A DNA stretch of 64,000 bases from JAWLDA01 sp041686855. Lineage in GTDB: Bacteria; Bacillota; Limnochordia; DTU080; RSA5. A program made the position numbers and the translations under genes. The notes below the pieces were generated by a model. The model was not told the DNA's origin, did not search any database, and saw nothing but the letters and a program-made list of their open reading frames with translations. How positions within the stretch are numbered: position 1 is the first letter of the stretch; every line of letters begins with the position of its first letter. The stretch covers positions 124,001 through 188,000 of the forward strand of contig JAWLDA010000007.1 of NCBI GenBank assembly GCA_041686855.1, given 5' to 3'. Positions 60,535-64,000 of the stretch are shown one piece after another.

Positions 60535-61809
60535 CTATTGACCAGCTAGAATTTGGTTCGCCTCAAAGGCCGCGCGTTCGATCGCTTCCTGGGCCGGGAT
60601 CTCATTGTTACCGGCCGCCCCAAAGAGCGGATTGATCACCCGGTTCAACTCGTTGAGCTCGACAAAGGGATAGGCCCCACCGGAGTTGACGAGCGAGGGC
60701 GAGTTGCGCAGGTAAGGACGCTCCTCGACTGTGCGAGCCCAGTGTCCGGTCGCAAAGTAGTCCAACCGCGAAGGCAGCCGATCCAGGAGTTCGACCATCT
60801 TCTCGCTCGAACCGAGTCCGGTCATCACCCGGATCATCTCCCAAGCAGCCTCTTGCTCCTCCACACCCCGAGGAATCGCCATCATGTTGGCCCAGGTCAT
60901 CGTAGCCCTTCCCGCCCCGGACGGGCCGGGTGGGAGCGTAGTCATGTCGAGCTCGAGGCCGGGCGAGGCGTCGAGGACCAGTTTCGCGTTCCAATCGCCA
61001 GCCAACCACATCGCTGCACTGCCTTGCGTGAAGTTGCCGCCAGCCACGTCTAAATTGACAAAGATGTCGATCCCCGCCTGCATTGCCTCGACTCCCTGGG
61101 GTGTGCCAAAGGCGGCGCCCCGCAAATCGTCGTTGTAGATCGCCGAATCATTGGCGTACAGGAACGGCCCGAGATTGGCAATGGCGTTGATGCCCCCCGG
61201 CTGGATTCCACCGCGCGTCACTTGGCCGTCGGCATTCTGTCGCACGAGCTTGCGGAGGGCATCCATCCACATTTGCCAGTCCTCGAGGGCATAGGGATCC
61301 GTACTCAAACCGCTCTCCTCAAAGTGCTGGGTGTTGTAAAGGAGCGCGTTTGAGGCTGTGAATATGGGGACGCCAAAGATGGCGCCCATTTTTTGCGAGT
61401 ACTTATGCGTCACCGGGATAAAGTTGGCGGGATCGGCATCGGGAGCGAATCGAACATAAGGGTGCAAATCCTCCAAGACACCTCGTTCGTAAAGCTCCAG
61501 TGCCCAGGCAACGGAGGTTTGAGTGACGTGTGGTAGGACGCCGCCGACCGCGCCGACAATCAGCCGCTCGCGCAATGCGCCAATACCGGGAAGCCGGGTG
61601 TACTCAACCGTCACGTCCGGGTTGTCCCGCTCGTACGTCTCCTTCATCCAATCAAGCCACGCATCGTACGCATCGCCTTCGGGCCAAGCGTGCCACACTT
61701 CCAGCGTCGTCTGTGCCGCGGCCCCACCCGAGACGAGTAGGAGTGCCATTAACAATGCAACGAGAGTCAAACCACCGTTCACTTTTGACCTGGACAGCAT
61801 GCGAGCCAT
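60535..61809 (-). CDS. Extracellular solute-binding protein, sugar ABC type
   Basis: 424 residues. Signal peptide GGLTLVALLMALLLVSGGAA, cleaved before AQTTLEVWHAWPEG; no lipobox Cys. ERLIVGAVGGVLPHVTQTSV, NALLYNTQHFEESGLSTDPY, GSAAMWLAGDWNAKLV and ATMTWANMMAIPRGVEE match the paralogue at 47370 closely. ATG 61809 precedes a second in-frame ATG three codons on. It lies downstream of a GntR/FCD regulator and upstream of the Gfo/Idh-lyase-sulfatase run, so that regulator may control the block. Confidence 0.9.
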   Translation of the reverse strand: MARMLSRSKVNGGLTLVALLMALLLVSGGAAAQTTLEVWHAWPEGDAYDAWLDWMKETYERDNPDVTVEYTRLPGIGALRERLIVGAVGGVLPHVTQTSVAWALELYERGVLEDLHPYVRFAPDADPANFIPVTHKYSQKMGAIFGVPIFTASNALLYNTQHFEESGLSTDPYALEDWQMWMDALRKLVRQNADGQVTRGGIQPGGINAIANLGPFLYANDSAIYNDDLRGAAFGTPQGVEAMQAGIDIFVNLDVAGGNFTQGSAAMWLAGDWNAKLVLDASPGLELDMTTLPPGPSGAGRATMTWANMMAIPRGVEEQEAAWEMIRVMTGLGSSEKMVELLDRLPSRLDYFATGHWARTVEERPYLRNSPSLVNSGGAYPFVELNELNRVINPLFGAAGNNEIPAQEAIERAAFEANQILAGQ

Positions 61810-61925
61810 TCCGTGTCAACCCCCAGTCTTTAGCGAATCACACCTACACGGCAATCGGATATCGGATCCGATTGCCGTGTGCAACATTCGATTCGTCAGA
61901 GCGGCTCCACATCCTGCGCATTTTT

Positions 61926-62588
61926 CTAAAACATTGAGTAAATTCTGCGACGGCCGTTCTCTATATGCCGATTCACCGCATCAAGCGCCGCCGACACTTT
62001 TCCTGTACGGAGCGCCGCTACGTACGCTTGATGGCTCTGGAGATCGGAACCAGGCGGTGGATGGGGACTGCGCATGCGTCCGTAACTTTGGATGAGTTGA
62101 ATCCTCGGTTCCAAGTAGCTCCAAAACTCCATGAGGAGCCGGTGCTCACCCACCTCGATCAAGCGGCGATGAAACCGAGCATCATACTCAACGACACGAT
62201 GAAACTCGCGGGCTTGAGCCGCCTCCTCGATGCGGTGGGCCAGCGCGTCCAACTGATCCAGATCCTCTTGAGCGAGCCGGCTCAACGCCCTCTCTACCGC
62301 GTCTCGCTCAAGCATCGCCCGCATCTCGAGCACCTCGTCGACAAGCCTCGGCGTGATCTCGACTACCTGGCTGCCGCGAAATGGTTGGGCCTCGACGAGC
62401 CCTGTCTTTGCTAATGAAGTCAATGCATCGCGGACAGGCGTCTTACTCACACCCAGGAGATCTCCGATCTTAGTCTCGACGAGCCGCGCCCCAGGAGCGA
62501 GATCGCCTTGAATGATCATCTGGCGCAGGCGCCGTTCCACCCAGCGGCTCACCCCCATTGGGCTTTGGCTCTTAGGCGTGTTGGGCAT
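61926..62588 (-). CDS. GntR-family regulator, FadR/FCD subgroup
   Basis: 220 residues. The winged helix-turn-helix is VERRLRQMIIQGDLAPGARL and GDLLGVSKTPVRDALTSLAK. The all-helical FCD domain follows (EVLEMRAMLERDAVERALSR, FHRVVEYDARFHRRLIEVGE), with Asp and His residues (YDARFHRRL, QSHQAYVAALRTG) that usually hold a metal and an organic acid. Such regulators often sense sugar acids or keto acids. ATG 62588 lies inside the end of the gamma-glutamyltransferase gene (17-nt overlap), so the two are co-translated. Confidence 0.9.
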   Translation of the reverse strand: MPNTPKSQSPMGVSRWVERRLRQMIIQGDLAPGARLVETKIGDLLGVSKTPVRDALTSLAKTGLVEAQPFRGSQVVEITPRLVDEVLEMRAMLERDAVERALSRLAQEDLDQLDALAHRIEEAAQAREFHRVVEYDARFHRRLIEVGEHRLLMEFWSYLEPRIQLIQSYGRMRSPHPPPGSDLQSHQAYVAALRTGKVSAALDAVNRHIENGRRRIYSMF

Positions 62589-64000
62589 GGTCCACTTCGT
62601 TCATCACCATGGCGCCCGCGTGCCGAGCCGTCTTGGGATCGCCGGCAGCGTGCTGCACACCTGTCTCGGGGTCGATGTAGATCGCCACCGGGTGAGCGAT
62701 TGGGCCCTTGGCGACCTTGACGCGATGCCCCCGGCGTGCCAGCTCCGCCCGCGCGTCTTCGTCAATCCCCTCATTCACATTGAGGGAGCCCACTTCTTTA
62801 AATGCTTTGGTACGGTCAGGTTGCGGATCAAAGGATCCCTGATGGTGCAGAGTCGCGAAGCGAGCCGATGTGACGGAGTCGTCAGGCAGGATACCAAACT
62901 CCACGAAGTTGAGGATGAGCTGCAAGGTGACTTGATCCTGCAAGTCTTGCCCTGCGACGCTGATCGCCAGAATCGGGCGCCCCTCTTTGAGCACCAACGT
63001 TGGCGTGAGAGTAATGCGGGGACGCTTCCCGGGTTGGATCCGGTTGGGGTGGCCCGGAGTCGTGTTGAGACTGAGCAGACGATTGCTGTACGTGACGCCG
63101 GTCTCGCCTGCATCCAGCTCCTTTAGATAAACGTTGGCGCTGGGCGTCGCCGAGACGACATTCCCCCACCGGTCGGCGACGACGCATGTCGTCGTGCCGC
63201 CGACACCGGGGCGAAAGACACCTCCCTCCTTGAGGGGCCGCATGCGGAATGGATCGCCTGGGCGGGCCTCCAGCGACGCCCTATCCATATCAATCAGCTT
63301 GCGCCGCATCTCGGTGTACGGATCCGAAAGGAGGCGCCCCAGGGGGACACCGACGAACTCGGGGTCCCCGTAATACTCATCGCGATCCGCCATGGCCAGC
63401 TTGATCGCCTCTGTCACCACGTGGACGTAATCGGGTGAGAGCCGGCCCATCGACTTGAGGTCGAAACTCTCGAGGAGCCGCAGCGCCTGCAATAGGTAGG
63501 GACCTTGCGTCCACGGCCCGCACTTGCAGACGGTGTAACCCTTGTAGTTGACGCTGACGGCATCTTCCACCGTCGTCACGTGAGCGGCGAGGTCTTCCCG
63601 ACGCAAAAACCCACCTTTGCGAATATAAAACGCTTCGAGCTCCTCAGCGATGTCGTTGCGCTCGGGATGCCGACCGTAAAAGCGGTCGCTAACGGCCTGA
63701 AGCCGCTCCTCCCGACTCCCGGTCGCCAGTTCCTCTTCCTCGACCAACTTCCGCAAGGTGATCGCCAGTTTAACCTGCCACTCCTCCTTGCCTGCATCCA
63801 GGAGAGCCAGCGACGGGGCGATCACCTCCCGAAACGTCATGGTTCCGTATCGCCGCAAGGTTGTAAGGCACAGGTCGACCACGGACGGGACCGGCGCCAT
63901 CTTCATATCCCCGTCGCCGGGAATGCCGTTTTGCATGTACCATTCGATCGCGTCCGGCGAGAGTGGCGCGCCCCCCTGTCCGCTCAGCGCCTTCACTTCT
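62572..64000 (-). CDS. ggt: Gamma-glutamyltransferase (N-terminus beyond window)
   Basis: 476 residues are visible and the frame is still open at the right edge, so roughly the first 80-100 residues are missing. MTFREVIAPSLALLDAGKEE, CGPWTQGPYLLQALRLLESF (usually GGG-type in classic GGT) and VVTEAIKLAMADRDEYYGDP belong to the large subunit. GVGGTTTCVVADRWGNVVSA includes the autocleavage site, with Thr as N-terminal nucleophile of the small subunit. GHPNRIQPGKRPRITLTPTL follows, here in place of the usual GxxNxxxPGKRPxSSMSP. The hydrolase moves or removes gamma-glutamyl groups; related members cleave acyl or cephalosporin side chains. It overlaps the FCD regulator. Confidence 0.88.
   Translation of the reverse strand, partial: EVKALSGQGGAPLSPDAIEWYMQNGIPGDGDMKMAPVPSVVDLCLTTLRRYGTMTFREVIAPSLALLDAGKEEWQVKLAITLRKLVEEEELATGSREERLQAVSDRFYGRHPERNDIAEELEAFYIRKGGFLRREDLAAHVTTVEDAVSVNYKGYTVCKCGPWTQGPYLLQALRLLESFDLKSMGRLSPDYVHVVTEAIKLAMADRDEYYGDPEFVGVPLGRLLSDPYTEMRRKLIDMDRASLEARPGDPFRMRPLKEGGVFRPGVGGTTTCVVADRWGNVVSATPSANVYLKELDAGETGVTYSNRLLSLNTTPGHPNRIQPGKRPRITLTPTLVLKEGRPILAISVAGQDLQDQVTLQLILNFVEFGILPDDSVTSARFATLHHQGSFDPQPDRTKAFKEVGSLNVNEGIDEDARAELARRGHRVKVAKGPIAHPVAIYIDPETGVQHAAGDPKTARHAGAMVMNEVDHAQHA

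Noticed and set aside
1..64000. tRNA genes
   Set aside because: I looked for the T-loop pattern (GGTTCRANYCC) with a matching acceptor stem. GGTTCGAGGC in the 219-bp units was the nearest, and has no cloverleaf partners.

Overview
This is a bacterial chromosome window with moderately high GC, dense genes and many GTG or TTG starts behind clear Shine-Dalgarno sequences. Two signals bear on the host. A glmS ribozyme lies upstream of glmS; that RNA is best known from Bacillota. All six ABC substrate-binding proteins have cleavable Sec signals without a lipobox Cys, and a Poly_export/SLBB protein is present. Both features suggest a periplasm and an outer membrane. My tentative reading is a diderm lineage related to Bacillota (Limnochordia-like). 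No rRNA, tRNA or CRISPR array was found.

Layout, 1-13 kb: housekeeping and metabolic genes. They include a malic enzyme cut by the left edge, a small membrane protein, a lone receiver-domain protein, D-galactonate dehydratase, glmS with its ribozyme leader, and a long SLBB exopolysaccharide-export protein. The SLBB gene is interrupted by a 100-N assembly gap inside a 273-bp tandem repeat. A phosphoesterase, a SirB1-like protein, an FtsH-like protease and a TauE/SafE permease follow. At 13.1-16.5 kb there is a gene-poor stretch with palindromes, an array of about five 219-bp units, and an IS630-type transposase split by a +1 frameshift.

Layout, 16.5-28 kb: a GntR regulator with an unknown small gene, a PHP-type phosphoesterase, a phosphonate-type ABC transporter (phnD-phnC-phnE-phnE) divergent from a LysR regulator, then FmdB, ctaB (heme O synthase), a HI0933-type flavoprotein, a small exported protein, a SpoU-type RNA methyltransferase and a heptad-repeat coiled-coil protein.

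Layout, 28-64 kb: a large accessory catabolic region, almost all on the minus strand. It has five sulfatases, six Gfo/Idh/MocA oxidoreductases, two short-chain dehydrogenases, a DHDPS-type aldolase/lyase, five sugar-type substrate-binding proteins, a DUF3604 (PHP-like) protein, a ThuA-like protein, a large metallophosphoesterase, ROK and GntR/FCD regulators and a gamma-glutamyltransferase. No ABC permease, ATPase, glycoside hydrolase or sulfatase-activating enzyme for this set is visible. Three of the six Gfo/Idh proteins form a subfamily that lacks both the usual GxGxxG spacing and the catalytic Lys of the EKP motif. The likely overall role is scavenging and oxidation of sulfated or otherwise modified carbohydrates or polyols, but no substrate can be named from sequence.

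A window-wide oddity is that many intergenic gaps hold short, locally unique, degenerate tandem repeats with units of roughly 10-16 bp. Larger arrays (219, 241 and 273 bp) and a 21-bp coding repeat also occur. The 219-bp and 241-bp arrays share a small palindromic core.
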